64,000 nucleotides of DNA from Variovorax sp. J22P240 (GTDB lineage Bacteria > Pseudomonadota > Gammaproteobacteria > Burkholderiales > Burkholderiaceae_C): positions 159,647 to 223,646 of the forward strand of contig NZ_JASZYR010000008.1 of NCBI RefSeq assembly GCF_030316855.1, written 5' to 3'. The notes below the pieces were generated by a model. That model searched no databases and had not been told where the DNA came from. It was given only the letters and a program-made list of their open reading frames with translations. Positions 8,189 through 17,549 of the stretch are shown piece by piece. Each line of letters begins with the position of its first letter. Position 1 is the first letter of the stretch. The position numbers and the translations under genes were made by a program.

Positions 8189-8216
8189 GGGCAAGCGCTT
8201 CTGCACCTTCGGGCAA
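8189..8216 (-). promoter_or_regulatory. 28-bp element, copy 2 (upstream of envelope operon)
   Basis: Read on the minus strand: TTGCCC (8216-8211), AAGG (8209-8206), GCAGAA (8204-8199) and TTGCCC (8194-8189). Block order and spacing are identical to 2414-2441. It lies in the 235-bp divergent gap between the barrel gene (minus) and the secreted-protein gene (plus). Confidence 0.6.
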
Positions 8217-8385
8217 TTTCCGGGCGACGGCCGGGACTGGCAAGTGCGGTCTTTCATGCAAATCGCGACGCCTTGAATCGAAAGGCGAGCCTGATCCGCA
8301 ATAGTTCACATGGCGGATGGCGCAACAAGCAAACGCCCACTTAGGATGAAGTGCACAAGAACGCTGCTGGATTTCAGGGGGTCAC

Positions 8386-8775
8386 ATGAAGGCGCATTTC
8401 GAAATCGGAGTCGTGGTTGCGGCGTGGGCCATCGCCGTCCCATTGGCGGCCAACGCCCAGTCGGCGGGAAGCATGGGCGTGGGGTCTGCGTTGTCCAGCG
8501 AACAGCAGGAGGCCGACTACCGCGTGATCGCTGCGCGATGCGGTACGCCAGCGTACGAGAAGGCCTTCTTCAAGCAGTCGAAGGCCGCAGTCGCTGCCGG
8601 GTTGGTCTCGAAGGGCCGCGATCCGGCGGAAGTCGAGAAGACCATCACCGCCCTGCGCCGCAGCCCCTTCGTGCTGGTCGCCGCACCGGCCGACTGTGCC
8701 GACCAACTGAAGATGCTCGCGGAGCTTCGGACGAGCCGGAGCACCCTCCTCAAGACAAGACGTACGAAGTCGTAG
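8386..8775 (+). CDS. Small secreted protein of unknown function
   Basis: Protein of 129 aa with a Sec signal peptide (hydrophobic core VVVAAWAIAVPLAA, cleavage after NAQ near residue 25). The mature part is helical and charged, with two cysteines (RVIAARCGTPAYEKAF and PADCADQL) that could form a disulfide. I do not recognise a family. The ATG follows GGGGTCAC with weak ribosome-binding complementarity but leads directly into the signal sequence. It diverges from the envelope operon across a 235-bp gap containing the 28-bp element, so it may share that control. Confidence 0.65.
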   Translation: MKAHFEIGVVVAAWAIAVPLAANAQSAGSMGVGSALSSEQQEADYRVIAARCGTPAYEKAFFKQSKAAVAAGLVSKGRDPAEVEKTITALRRSPFVLVAAPADCADQLKMLAELRTSRSTLLKTRRTKS

Positions 8776-8926
8776 GCCTGCGTCCAGATCCGCATCCAGA
8801 GTCGCCGATGTAGGCGCGCCGGCGTGGCACGGACCGGCGCCTTCCTACGCCCAAGAGTTGCCGCACGGCGGATGAAGCGATTGGCGTTGGGCAGGTCGCC
8901 CGGCGCATTGGCACACGGAGACCTTC

Positions 8927-10774
8927 ATGCGCACATCGAGCGGAGACGAATCGCGGGCAAGAACAATTTCAACGTGGGCTCGACTGCTGGCGGGCATCGC
9001 CATCGCAGGGGGACTCGCGGCCTGCGGTGGTGGCGGAGGGCATGGAGGCGGCGCCTTCCCGGTCGTTCCCCCCGGACAGGCGAAGCTCACTTGCGACGAC
9101 ACGTTGAAGACGCGCTTCACGCCGGACCCGCTCACGCAGGTTCTGCTCGTCAGGTCGTTCAAGGCCGGCGATCCACTGCTGCTGTCGGGCACCGCCAGCG
9201 CCAACACCCCGGTGGCAACGAGCGACGTGTGCGTCGTGAAGCTCCTGGTTGGCCCCGGCAAGCCCGGGCCCGCAGATGCGCCGTCGACGTCGCAAGGCAT
9301 CGGCATCGAGATCTGGCTCCCCAGTGAAAGCAAGTGGAATCAACGGATCCACGTGAAGGGCGGCGGCGGCTGGGCCGGTGGCGTGCACACCTCGCTGACC
9401 GCGCTCGCGGGCATTTCGGGCGGCACCTCCGGCGCGCCAGCAGCGACCGCGATGGTCGAAGGCGCAGTCTCCGCGAGCACCGACACCGGCCATGCCAATA
9501 CCGTGAACGGCGGCTCGTTCGCGATGAATCCCGACGGCTCGATCAACACGGTGCTCTGGAACGACTTCGCACAGCGGGGCATCCACGAGATGGCCGTGAA
9601 GACCAAGGCGCTGACGCAGGCCTACTACGGAACAGCGGCGAAGCGGGCGTACTGGAACGGCTTCTCGACCGGCGGCCGCCAGGGCCACATGGAGGCACAG
9701 GCCAATCCGGCCGACTTCGATGGCATCCTTGCCGGCGCGCCCGCCATCAACTGGACCAAGTTCATCACCGCCGAGCTGTATCCGCAGATCGTCTACCAGC
9801 GCGACCTCGGCGGCGTGCCCTTGACCAGCGCTCAGGCGGCGGCGCTGGGCAACGCCGCGATCAATGCCTGCGACACGGTCGGCAACCGGCATCTGGGCTA
9901 CATCCCCGATCCGTTCCAATGCCGCTACGACCCGACGCAGGATCTGAACGTGATCTGCGCGTCGAGCGGCGGCAACGCGCCGTCGGGCGACTGTGTCACG
10001 CAAGTTCAGGCCGTGGCCATGAACAAGATCTGGTACGGACAGACGGCCGACGGCTCGGCGCCGTCGCCGTCGACCGACAACGGCACCGCACTCGAACCGC
10101 AGGGAGCCCAGCGCTGGTACGGCCTCACGCGCGGCACCAACACCAGTGGCCTCGGTGGACCGACTCCCTTCACCATCGCGAGCGACGTGGTCGCGCTGGA
10201 GCTGCAGGACGCGAGCTATGCATCGAGCAACTTCGTCAATGCCACCCGCAACGGCGCGGACCGTTGGAAGACGCTGTCGTATCTCGATCTGTCGAATGCC
10301 TACGACCGTGGCGTGGCGCTGCAGACGTCCTTCGCCAACATCAACACGGATGACAACAACCTGGCCGGGTTCGCGGCGCGGGGCGGCAAGATGCTCGTCT
10401 ATCACGGCCTCGCGGACACGCTCATCCCGCCGCAGGGCACGCTCAACTACTACAACCGGTTGACCGCGCAGATGGGTGGCGACGCGGTCGTCAAGAACTT
10501 CTACCGGCTTTTCCTCGTCCCGGGCATGGCGCACGGCTTCTCGAACGGCACGGCCAACCCGGCCGCGAATCCGCCGCTGCCGACCATCGACCAGCTCTAC
10601 CTGGCGCTCACGGCCTGGGTGGAACAGGACCAGCCGCCGAGCCGGATCGACATCTCTTCGCCTGTGACCGCGGCCAATCCAACCGCAAGCTCACGGCCGA
10701 TCTGCATGCACCCGACGAAGCCCGCATTCGTCGGCACGGACCCGCTGGTCGCGAGTTCGTACAACTGCTCTTGA
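8927..10774 (+). CDS. Tannase/feruloyl-esterase family lipoprotein
   Basis: Protein of 615 aa. A lipoprotein signal (lipobox LAAC) and a glycine-rich linker lead into a tannase/feruloyl-esterase alpha/beta-hydrolase. The nucleophile motif is GFSTGGRQG (Ser247), the acid lies in YHGLADTLIPP (Asp497) and the base in VPGMAHGF (His536). Characterised members (fungal tannase and feruloyl esterases, bacterial MHETase) have a CS-D-HC arrangement in which cysteines next to the Ser and the His form a disulfide. Here those positions are Phe246 and Gly537, so the disulfide is absent. Galloyl or feruloyl esters are plausible substrates and would fit the gallate cluster 28 kb away, but nothing links them directly. 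A GGAGA motif supports the start. Confidence 0.88.
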   Translation: MRTSSGDESRARTISTWARLLAGIAIAGGLAACGGGGGHGGGAFPVVPPGQAKLTCDDTLKTRFTPDPLTQVLLVRSFKAGDPLLLSGTASANTPVATSDVCVVKLLVGPGKPGPADAPSTSQGIGIEIWLPSESKWNQRIHVKGGGGWAGGVHTSLTALAGISGGTSGAPAATAMVEGAVSASTDTGHANTVNGGSFAMNPDGSINTVLWNDFAQRGIHEMAVKTKALTQAYYGTAAKRAYWNGFSTGGRQGHMEAQANPADFDGILAGAPAINWTKFITAELYPQIVYQRDLGGVPLTSAQAAALGNAAINACDTVGNRHLGYIPDPFQCRYDPTQDLNVICASSGGNAPSGDCVTQVQAVAMNKIWYGQTADGSAPSPSTDNGTALEPQGAQRWYGLTRGTNTSGLGGPTPFTIASDVVALELQDASYASSNFVNATRNGADRWKTLSYLDLSNAYDRGVALQTSFANINTDDNNLAGFAARGGKMLVYHGLADTLIPPQGTLNYYNRLTAQMGGDAVVKNFYRLFLVPGMAHGFSNGTANPAANPPLPTIDQLYLALTAWVEQDQPPSRIDISSPVTAANPTASSRPICMHPTKPAFVGTDPLVASSYNCS

Positions 10775-10776
10775 GG

Positions 10777-11112
10777 CTAGAGCGCGCCGTAGACGCTCTC
10801 GTCGGGCTCGGCCCGATCGTGCTTCTTGGTAGCCGTCCGCAGACTCAGCACCCACAGCCGCGCGTGGCGCTGTTCGCGGCTCTCGAAGCGTTCGGTGAAG
10901 CGCCGGATGCCCGGTCGCTCGATGGCAGCGATCGTCATCCAGTCGGTGCCGCCGAACGATTCGGCTTCGCTGCTTCGTTCGACCAACGCCGGCCGCAGCG
11001 ACATCACCCATTCGATCGGAACACGCGGATCCCGGTCCAGCATCCGCAAGGCGATCTTCGCGGCCTTGGGGCTGAGCGCCTGTACCTTGTTCAGGTGGAA
11101 ATCAACATCCAT
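10777..11112 (-). CDS. Conserved-looking small hypothetical protein
   Basis: Protein of 111 aa, basic and rich in Arg (MDVDFHLNKVQALSPKAAKI at the start), with no signal peptide or membrane segment. I recognise no domain. The ATG at 11112 is preceded by AAAGGAC at proper distance, which supports this strand over the overlapping plus-strand frame. It converges on the tannase gene, with two bases between the stop codons. Confidence 0.55.
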   Translation of the reverse strand: MDVDFHLNKVQALSPKAAKIALRMLDRDPRVPIEWVMSLRPALVERSSEAESFGGTDWMTIAAIERPGIRRFTERFESREQRHARLWVLSLRTATKKHDRAEPDESVYGAL

Positions 11113-11177
11113 GGGGCACCGTCCTTTTGAGACACACTAGGATACATGTGTAGCAAATTGACGCAAGAGGGTGCTGC

Positions 11178-12062
11178 CTAGGAACCTCCGCCTTCCATGC
11201 GCTTGTATTCGTTGCGCTTCATCGTGAGGTAGTCATTCCGTTCTACCTCGTGCAACTGACGCGCGTAGCGTTCAGTGCTGTCGAACCAAGTGGCGAGGCG
11301 ACCCGGCAACTGCTTGGCATCGGGAGCGCCCAGGTAGGCGTCGATCGCAAGGTAGTAACGCATCGTGTTGCGCTCCACCACGCCGCGCACGCCGCCCACA
11401 TACTCCGGCTGGCCCGACGCATTGGCGCCCGTCGAAGTGAAGCCGACCTTGTCGCTGCCGAGAGTCGCAAGATAGCCCTGCATGGCGATGCGGGCGGCCG
11501 TGCCGTACCCGTAGCTGTAGCTGAGATGAATGAAGGTCTTGCCGCCGTCCAGCGGCGTCGCCTCGAGTTCGATGCGGTAGTCGCGCGTGGAGAGCGGACC
11601 CTTGTCGGCGCTCAGGCGTGCGCTGAAGTAGTCCGCCGAAACGGTCGCCGGCTGCCACACGAAATCGACCTTCTGCGCCTCAGACAGCGGCTGGTCGAAC
11701 TTGCGGCCGACCGCGACCGCCACGGTCTTGGGGCTGTCTGCCTCGCGCACCGCGCAGTGCTTGGTGTTGAGGTGCAGCATGAGCACCTCGCACCAGCCGG
11801 ACGGCTTGCTCAGTGCGCCGCTCACCTTGTCGAAGGGGTAGGCGATGACCGCGAAGATGTTGCCGCTCAACTGGCCGGATGCTTCGCTGGATTCGAGCAC
11901 CAGCGGCCGTCCGAAGACGTTCTGCTCGAGTTGGCCCTTCACCGAAGCATGCTTGGCCTGCATGGCCGCAGCGCTTCCCAGTTGCGTCTGCGCCAGCGCC
12001 AGGGCCGGCAGCAGCAGCAACCAGACCCAGAGCAAGGCCCGGCGAATCGTTGCGTGATTCAT
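11178..12062 (-). CDS. Periplasmic hypothetical protein
   Basis: Protein of 294 aa from the ATG at 12062 (six residues longer if 12080 is used). A clear signal peptide (ALLWVWLLLLPALALAQ) precedes a mature domain with regularly spaced aromatic strands (WCEVLMLHLNTKHCAV, VDFVWQPATVSADYFSARL, TFIHLSYSYGYGTAARIAM). Such a pattern could be a START/SRPBCC-like or lipocalin-like beta fold. I cannot assign a named family. The C-terminal tail is charged. The ALDH gene ends 73 bp upstream on the same strand. Confidence 0.6.
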   Translation of the reverse strand: MNHATIRRALLWVWLLLLPALALAQTQLGSAAAMQAKHASVKGQLEQNVFGRPLVLESSEASGQLSGNIFAVIAYPFDKVSGALSKPSGWCEVLMLHLNTKHCAVREADSPKTVAVAVGRKFDQPLSEAQKVDFVWQPATVSADYFSARLSADKGPLSTRDYRIELEATPLDGGKTFIHLSYSYGYGTAARIAMQGYLATLGSDKVGFTSTGANASGQPEYVGGVRGVVERNTMRYYLAIDAYLGAPDAKQLPGRLATWFDSTERYARQLHEVERNDYLTMKRNEYKRMEGGGS

Positions 12063-12135
12063 GATGCCGCGCATTGTCACGCGGTATCGCGCATCTGGCT
12101 AGCAGAACCTCACGGACGACCCCCGGGTGCCGACG

Positions 12136-13581
12136 TCAGACCGCCATGATCGACACCGCCTTGGTGACCAGGTAGGCCTCCATGGCTTCCGGTCCGCCTT
12201 CGGAGCCGTAGCCCGAGTCCTTGACGCCGCCGAAAGGCATTTCCGGCGACGGTGCGGCCGGTTGGTTGATCCACAGCATGCCGACTTCCATCTGCTGCGA
12301 CAGGAGGTGCGCGTTCTTGATCGACTGCGTGAAGGCATAGCCCGCCAGGCCGTAAGGCAGGCGGTTGGCCTCCTTGATCGCTTCTTCGAGCGTGTCGAAG
12401 CCGCGAATCGCCGCGATCGGGCCGAAGGGCTCGTTGTTGAACACGTCGGCTTCCAGCGAAACATCCGTGAGCACGGTGGGCGCGAAGAAGTTGCCGTCCG
12501 TTCCCACGCGTTCGCCGCCGGTGGCGACCTTGGCGCCGGTGGCGCGCGCATCGTCGAGCACCTTGGCCATGGCAGTCAGACGCCGCGAGTTGGCGAGCGG
12601 GCCGAGCGTGGTGCCTTCGGCAAGGCCGTCGCCCAGCTTGAGGCTTTCGGCGTGCTTGACCATCGCGCGCGCGAATTCGTCGCGGATGCTGTTGTGCACC
12701 AGGAAGCGCGTGGGCGAGATGCAGACCTGTCCGGCGTTGCGGAACTTCGCACCGCCTGCCGCCTTGGCGGCCAGGGCGACGTCGGCATCGGCGGCAACGA
12801 TCACGGGGGCATGGCCGCCGAGTTCCATGGTTGCGCGCTTCATGTGCGCGCCCGCCAGTGCGGCGAGTTGCTTGCCCACCGGCGTGGAGCCCGTGAAGGT
12901 CACCTTGCGGATGATGGGATGCGGAATGAGGTAGCTGGAGATCTCGGCCGGATCGCCGAACACCAGGCCGACCGTTCCCTTGGGCACGCCGGCATCGACG
13001 AAGGCCTGGAGCAGCGCTGCAGGCGAAGCCGGGGTTTCCTCCGGCGCCTTGACCAGGAAGGAGCAGCCGCTGGCCAGCGCCGCGCCGAGCTTGCGCACGA
13101 TCTGGTTGATCGGAAAGTTCCAGGGCGTGAAGGCAGCGACCGGGCCCAGCGGTTCTTTCATCACGAGTTGCTGCGCCGAGAGGTTGCGCGATGGCACGAT
13201 CCGGCCGTACACGCGGCGGCCTTCGTCGGCGAACCATTCGATGATGTCGGCGCCGGCGAGCACTTCACCGCGCGCTTCGACAAAGGGCTTGCCCTGCTCC
13301 TGCGTGAGGATGCGGCCGATGTCGGCAGCTCGTTCGCGCAGCAGGCTGGCGGCTTTGCGCATCGTCGTGGCGCGCTCGTTGGCCGGAATCCGGCGCCAGG
13401 CTTCGAACCCGCGCTGCGCCGCATCCAGCGCGCGGTCCAGGTCGGGGATGCCGGCGTGGGCGACCTTCCCGATAGGCTTGCCGGTCGCGGGATTGATCAC
13501 GTTCTGGGTCTTGCCGCTCACGGCGTCGCACCATTCGCCGTCGATCAGGAGGCGGGTGTCGGGATAGCTGGGGGTGGTCAT
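12136..13581 (-). CDS. NAD(P)-dependent succinate-semialdehyde-type aldehyde dehydrogenase
   Basis: ALDH-superfamily enzyme of 481 aa, full length for the GabD/SSADH branch. The cofactor-loop motif FTPWNFP, the general-base Glu in MELGGHAP, the nucleophile Cys in NAGQVCISPTR and the NNEPFGP motif are all present. It oxidises an aldehyde to the acid in the cytoplasm. The branch suggests succinate semialdehyde or a related omega-oxo acid, but ALDH substrate cannot be fixed from sequence. The start at 13581 (MTTPSYPDTRLLIDGEW) fits homologues and follows AAGGACCTCGC; the upstream extension is not needed. No pathway partner adjoins it. Confidence 0.9.
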   Translation of the reverse strand: MTTPSYPDTRLLIDGEWCDAVSGKTQNVINPATGKPIGKVAHAGIPDLDRALDAAQRGFEAWRRIPANERATTMRKAASLLRERAADIGRILTQEQGKPFVEARGEVLAGADIIEWFADEGRRVYGRIVPSRNLSAQQLVMKEPLGPVAAFTPWNFPINQIVRKLGAALASGCSFLVKAPEETPASPAALLQAFVDAGVPKGTVGLVFGDPAEISSYLIPHPIIRKVTFTGSTPVGKQLAALAGAHMKRATMELGGHAPVIVAADADVALAAKAAGGAKFRNAGQVCISPTRFLVHNSIRDEFARAMVKHAESLKLGDGLAEGTTLGPLANSRRLTAMAKVLDDARATGAKVATGGERVGTDGNFFAPTVLTDVSLEADVFNNEPFGPIAAIRGFDTLEEAIKEANRLPYGLAGYAFTQSIKNAHLLSQQMEVGMLWINQPAAPSPEMPFGGVKDSGYGSEGGPEAMEAYLVTKAVSIMAV

Positions 13582-13656
13582 GCGAGGTCCTTGATGCTCT
13601 GAAAGGTGGATCGAATCGCACGATCCTAGCGCCCTTTCCTGAACCACTTCCGCAGG

Positions 13657-14271
13657 CTAGATGGGGGGGCGCGTGGTCTCGGCCACCGACGACTCCGCGC
13701 GCACCCAATAGAACTGCCGCGGCACGGGCATGGACGGCGCCCTCATGCGCCGCGTCGGCGTGAGCCGGATCGAACCGTCCCCCGCGCAGTAGAGCGGCTC
13801 GCCTTCCGGAAGCGTCCGATGGGCGTGGAGCATGGTCCGCAGCGAGACTTCGGCGCTGTCGCGCCAGGGATCCGTCGAGCGGACGATGAAGAGTTCGCGC
13901 GTGACGATCAACTGGCTGGAGAAGGCCGAATCGGCCTCCGCACCCGTCGACCCGATGCCCTTCCACGTCGCATCGACGTCGAAGGCCAGCATCACCGCGT
14001 CGGGCGTTTCCATGCCGTGGAGCGAACCGCTCTGGGCGGCGGCCAGCCAACCCAGCAATTGCGGGGTGAGGTCGAAGCGCACCGACGCCGAAGGCGCGGA
14101 TCCGGGCACATCCACGTAGACGCTGCGCGACGTGCGGAGCGCGGACTCGGCCTTGAGTTGTCGCTTCCTACGCCGCGACGAGCGCACATGGGCGACCGCC
14201 ACCAATCCTGCCACCGGGCCGGCTGCGGCGAGCACCTTGAAGGCATCGATGCCATAGCCGGACAGCGTCAT
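13657..14271 (-). CDS. Membrane-anchored hypothetical protein
   Basis: Protein of 204 aa with one N-terminal membrane segment (FKVLAAAGPVAGLVAVAHV) followed by a basic stop-transfer stretch (RSSRRRKRQ) and a cytosolic domain with no recognised family. An in-frame ATG at 14415 overlaps the upstream stop codon by 4 bp, like other junctions in this operon. However, the extra 48 codons have low GC at third positions (for example TCA, ACT, AAA, CGA, CGT), unlike the rest, so I prefer 14271. It is the last gene of the RND/Mrp unit if co-transcribed. Its role is unknown. Confidence 0.5.
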   Translation of the reverse strand: MTLSGYGIDAFKVLAAAGPVAGLVAVAHVRSSRRRKRQLKAESALRTSRSVYVDVPGSAPSASVRFDLTPQLLGWLAAAQSGSLHGMETPDAVMLAFDVDATWKGIGSTGAEADSAFSSQLIVTRELFIVRSTDPWRDSAEVSLRTMLHAHRTLPEGEPLYCAGDGSIRLTPTRRMRAPSMPVPRQFYWVRAESSVAETTRPPI

Positions 14272-14411
14272 GCCGATGCCCCCGCCCAAATGCCGCCACA
14301 GCTGTTCCCGATTCTCACGCTCACTCCTCACGGGGCAGGCTCGTCCAACACGACGAGTTGTTTGCACGCGATGGGTATATCGGCGGGGTTTCCGGAAAGT
14401 TGAGGCGAGGG

Positions 14412-15851
14412 TCATTCCGCAATGAAGGCCACGGGCCGCGGGGTGATGGAATCTGCGATATCCACCCAGCCGCCGCCCATGGCCTGGTAAACGTTGACGA
14501 CCTGCGTGTAGCGGTCGGTCGTCAACGCCACCGATGCGAGTTCGGCGGCGAAGAGTTCAGTCTCCGCGACGAGCACTTCGAGGTAGCCGATCAGGCCGCT
14601 CTCGAATTTCAGCCGCGACAGACGGGCGAACTCCCGGAGCGCCCTCACGCGTTCACGCTGCAAGGCCACGCCCTCGATCGTCTTCTGCGATCCGGTGAGG
14701 GCATCGTTCGTGTCGCGAAACGCATTCAGGATGGTCTGCCGGTATACGAGTTCCGCCTGCTCCTTCTGCGCCTCGGCAGACTTCACCTGTCCTTCGATCG
14801 CCCCGAAAGTGAAGATCGGCCCGGCCAGGCTCGCGGCTGCCTGCCATGCCGTCGCCGGCCCCGACAGGAAGTTGCTCGCGGAAGTGCTCGTCGATCCATA
14901 GGCTCCCGTCAGCGAGATGCTCGGGTAGTAGAGCGCACGCGCCGCACCGATGCTGGCATTGGCGGCCACGAGGTTCTGCTCGGCCTGCAGGATGTCCGGC
15001 CGCCGCCCCAGCAGCGTCGAAGGCAGGTCGGCAGGGATGAGCGGCGCGGCGAGTTGCTCGATGGTCTTGCCACGCGGGATCGGCCCCGGATTGCGTCCGA
15101 GCAGGATCGATATCCGGTTCTCCACCGCGGCGATCTGCTGCTCGATGGCCGGGATGGCCGTGAGCGCCTGCTGGTACTGCGAGCGGACTTGGCTCACTTC
15201 CGTCTTCGACACCACGCCAGACTTGAAACGCAGGTCGAAGATGCGCACCGTCTCGCCGAAGTTCGCCGCGGTCGCCACGGCGATCTCGCGCTGCCGGTCC
15301 AGGCCGCGCATGGCCAGGTAGCTCGTCGCGACACCCGCCACCAGCGTGAGCACGACACCGCGTTGCGCCTGCTCGCTCGCATAGACCTGGGCCTGCGCGG
15401 CTTCGCTCAGGCGCCGCACGCGGCCGAAAAGATCGATCTGCCAGGTGGCGCCGAGCGCCGCCTGGTAGAGCGAGAAATAGGGATTGGCGGGCTCGGGGAT
15501 CGGCGGGAACCCTTCCCGGCTCGCCCGGGTGCGGCTCGCAGCGCCGCTGTAGCCGATCTGCGGATAGGCCTGCGAACTGGCAACGCCGAGCGTGCCGATG
15601 AACTGGTCGACCCGCGCCGCCGCGACACGCACATCGAGGTTTTCGCGCAACGCCGTCTCGATCAGTTCGTTCAGCACCGGATCGCCGAACTGTTCCCACC
15701 ACTTCGTGTTCGCGACCTCGGCCGCCTTCGGGTAGTCGATGCGCCAGGCCGTCGGCGCCTCCACGGTGGGTCGAACGTAGTTCGGGCCGACCGTGCAGCC
15801 GGTGAAGGAGAAAGCGGCGGCGACCAGCGCTGCGACCGTGTACATCCTCAT
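14412..15851 (-). CDS. Outer-membrane efflux channel, NodT/OprM family
   Basis: Lipoprotein of 479 aa with lipobox FTGC, followed by CTVGPNYVRP, the N-terminal signature of NodT/OprM-type channels. Two outer-membrane-factor repeats follow; the LLGRRPDILQAEQNLVAANASIGAARA motif marks the second half. It would form the trimeric exit duct of an RND pump. GAGGAAA precedes the ATG. It is unusual in position: the adaptor and pump genes lie 6-10 kb upstream on the same strand, with the Mrp antiporter genes between. The preceding mrpD-like gene stops only 36 bp away. Confidence 0.93.
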   Translation of the reverse strand: MRMYTVAALVAAAFSFTGCTVGPNYVRPTVEAPTAWRIDYPKAAEVANTKWWEQFGDPVLNELIETALRENLDVRVAAARVDQFIGTLGVASSQAYPQIGYSGAASRTRASREGFPPIPEPANPYFSLYQAALGATWQIDLFGRVRRLSEAAQAQVYASEQAQRGVVLTLVAGVATSYLAMRGLDRQREIAVATAANFGETVRIFDLRFKSGVVSKTEVSQVRSQYQQALTAIPAIEQQIAAVENRISILLGRNPGPIPRGKTIEQLAAPLIPADLPSTLLGRRPDILQAEQNLVAANASIGAARALYYPSISLTGAYGSTSTSASNFLSGPATAWQAAASLAGPIFTFGAIEGQVKSAEAQKEQAELVYRQTILNAFRDTNDALTGSQKTIEGVALQRERVRALREFARLSRLKFESGLIGYLEVLVAETELFAAELASVALTTDRYTQVVNVYQAMGGGWVDIADSITPRPVAFIAE

Positions 15852-15887
15852 GGCGTTTTCCTCGGTGAAGATCGGATGGTGGGCATG

Positions 15888-17549
15888 TCAGGCCAGCAGC
15901 GTCCAGCCGAACAGCAATGACACTGCCAGCAACGCGATGCTGGCGACCGCCCAGCGCCGCAGGAAGTTGTCGGTGCGTTCGAAGCGCGCGGCGGTCGCGC
16001 TGCATGCCCATTTCAGATGGCCCAATGCGATGCCGAGGTCACCGGCGGGGATGCGCGGCAGATGCCGGCCCGCACGGTCCAGCACAAGCGCGAGCGCGGC
16101 GCCGATCAACATCGGCCAGAGTGCCGACCAGAGCGCGGCCGGTGCCAGCGCATCGGGTCGCATGTCGGCGGGGATCGCCAGATAAAACGCCCACGGCACC
16201 GCCACCGACGCCACCGCCATCGCGAGCCACGACACGATGAGCACGGCAGGCGCTCGCGCATCAGGGTCCGGTGCCGCTTCCGCGACCAGGCGACGTATGA
16301 AATGGACCATCAGCAGGGTGGAGGCGACCGATGACACGTCGGCCATGCTGCCGGCGAGGCCGTCGCCGAGGATGTCCTTCGCCGCGTACTTGGTCAAAGC
16401 GCCGCCGGTCAGCGGCAGGCCTGCCAGCCCCAAGCCGATCACCGCGGCGGGAACGAGCATCGGCCACAGGTGCCGGCGGCCCGTGAGCACGATCACGCCG
16501 ACGGCCAGGAACAACGCACCCTTCACCAGCAGATGATGCGCGGCATAGAAGGCCGCGGCCATCGCCGTGGAGCCATCGCCCGCGGCGAGGCCCATGCCGA
16601 TCACCGCGACGACGAACCCCATCTGGCTCACGCTGGAGTACGCCAGAACGACCTGGGGCCGCGTCTGCGTGATGCCGATCAGGACGCCATAGAGCGCCCC
16701 CACCATGCCGATCGCCGCGAGCGGGAGCCCGAAATCCGGCAGCGCGACATCGAGCGGCAGGAAGCGAATCAACGCGATCACGCTGGCCTTGACCACCGCG
16801 CCGCTCATCACTGCCGCGGCGGGTATCGGCGCGGCGCCGTAAGCGATCGGCATCCAGAAATGCAGCGGCACCAGCCCCGCCTTCATGCCGAGCCCGATGA
16901 GCAGCAGCACGAGCGTGATGTCGCGCGTGGGCGACGTTGGCAATGCGGCTGCGGCATCGCGAATCAAGAGGCTCCCCTCCGGCGTGGCTTGCGCCAGAAG
17001 AATGAGACCCACGAGCAGGAAGGCTTCGGCCAGCAAGGCGAGCCCCAGGTAGAGGGCGCTTGCGCGCAAGGCGTCCGGCCCCTCGCCCTGCAGCACGAGT
17101 CCGCTCGCGCCCACGCTCAGCACCGCCAGCAGGAAGTAGAAGCCGATGAGGTCGGCCGCGAGGAACACGCCGACGCAGCCAGTCAGCGTCATCAGCCAGC
17201 AGACGATGAAGCCACCGGCATGCGGCCGATCACGCAGATGGCGCACGGCGTAGAGACCCGCCAGGCTCCACAGCAGCGCCGCGACGGCGAGCAGCATCGC
17301 GCCCGGCGCATCGAGCGTGAGCGTCAGCGCGTAGCCCGCGTTGCCGATGATCAGCGCGGAATCGCCGCCCGCGAAGAAGGCCGCAACCAGCGCGGGGAGC
17401 GGCGCAAGGACGAAGAGCGCGGGCATCCGGCGACGCAAAGCCGGAACCGCGCAAGCCAGCAGCAGCACCAACGGAACGGCGATGGCGGCAGCCAGCAATC
17501 CCGCGGCGCCCAGGAAGATGACAAGCAAGCTGGCGGACCCGATGATCAT
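15888..17549 (-). CDS. Second proton-conducting antiporter subunit (MrpD/HyfB-like)
   Basis: Membrane protein of 553 aa with about 14 helices, homologous to the Mrp/complex I antiporter-like subunits. The ion-path signature MKAGLVPLHFWMPIAYG and the lysine/His-rich helices around AAFYAAHHLLVKGALFLAVG are present. It differs enough from the upstream mrpD to be a separate paralogue. It may take the place of the N-terminal antiporter part of MrpA, which is otherwise missing from the locus (inference). The ATG at 17549 overlaps the mrpD stop by 4 bp. A longer upstream frame reads through mrpD and is rejected. Confidence 0.85.
   Translation of the reverse strand: MIIGSASLLVIFLGAAGLLAAAIAVPLVLLLACAVPALRRRMPALFVLAPLPALVAAFFAGGDSALIIGNAGYALTLTLDAPGAMLLAVAALLWSLAGLYAVRHLRDRPHAGGFIVCWLMTLTGCVGVFLAADLIGFYFLLAVLSVGASGLVLQGEGPDALRASALYLGLALLAEAFLLVGLILLAQATPEGSLLIRDAAAALPTSPTRDITLVLLLIGLGMKAGLVPLHFWMPIAYGAAPIPAAAVMSGAVVKASVIALIRFLPLDVALPDFGLPLAAIGMVGALYGVLIGITQTRPQVVLAYSSVSQMGFVVAVIGMGLAAGDGSTAMAAAFYAAHHLLVKGALFLAVGVIVLTGRRHLWPMLVPAAVIGLGLAGLPLTGGALTKYAAKDILGDGLAGSMADVSSVASTLLMVHFIRRLVAEAAPDPDARAPAVLIVSWLAMAVASVAVPWAFYLAIPADMRPDALAPAALWSALWPMLIGAALALVLDRAGRHLPRIPAGDLGIALGHLKWACSATAARFERTDNFLRRWAVASIALLAVSLLFGWTLLA

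Noticed and set aside
14272..14415. ATG at 14415 as start of the membrane-anchored hypothetical protein
   Set aside because: It gives an attractive 4-bp overlap, but the 48 extra codons have low third-position GC and a random-looking basic sequence; the start at 14271 leads directly to the membrane segment.
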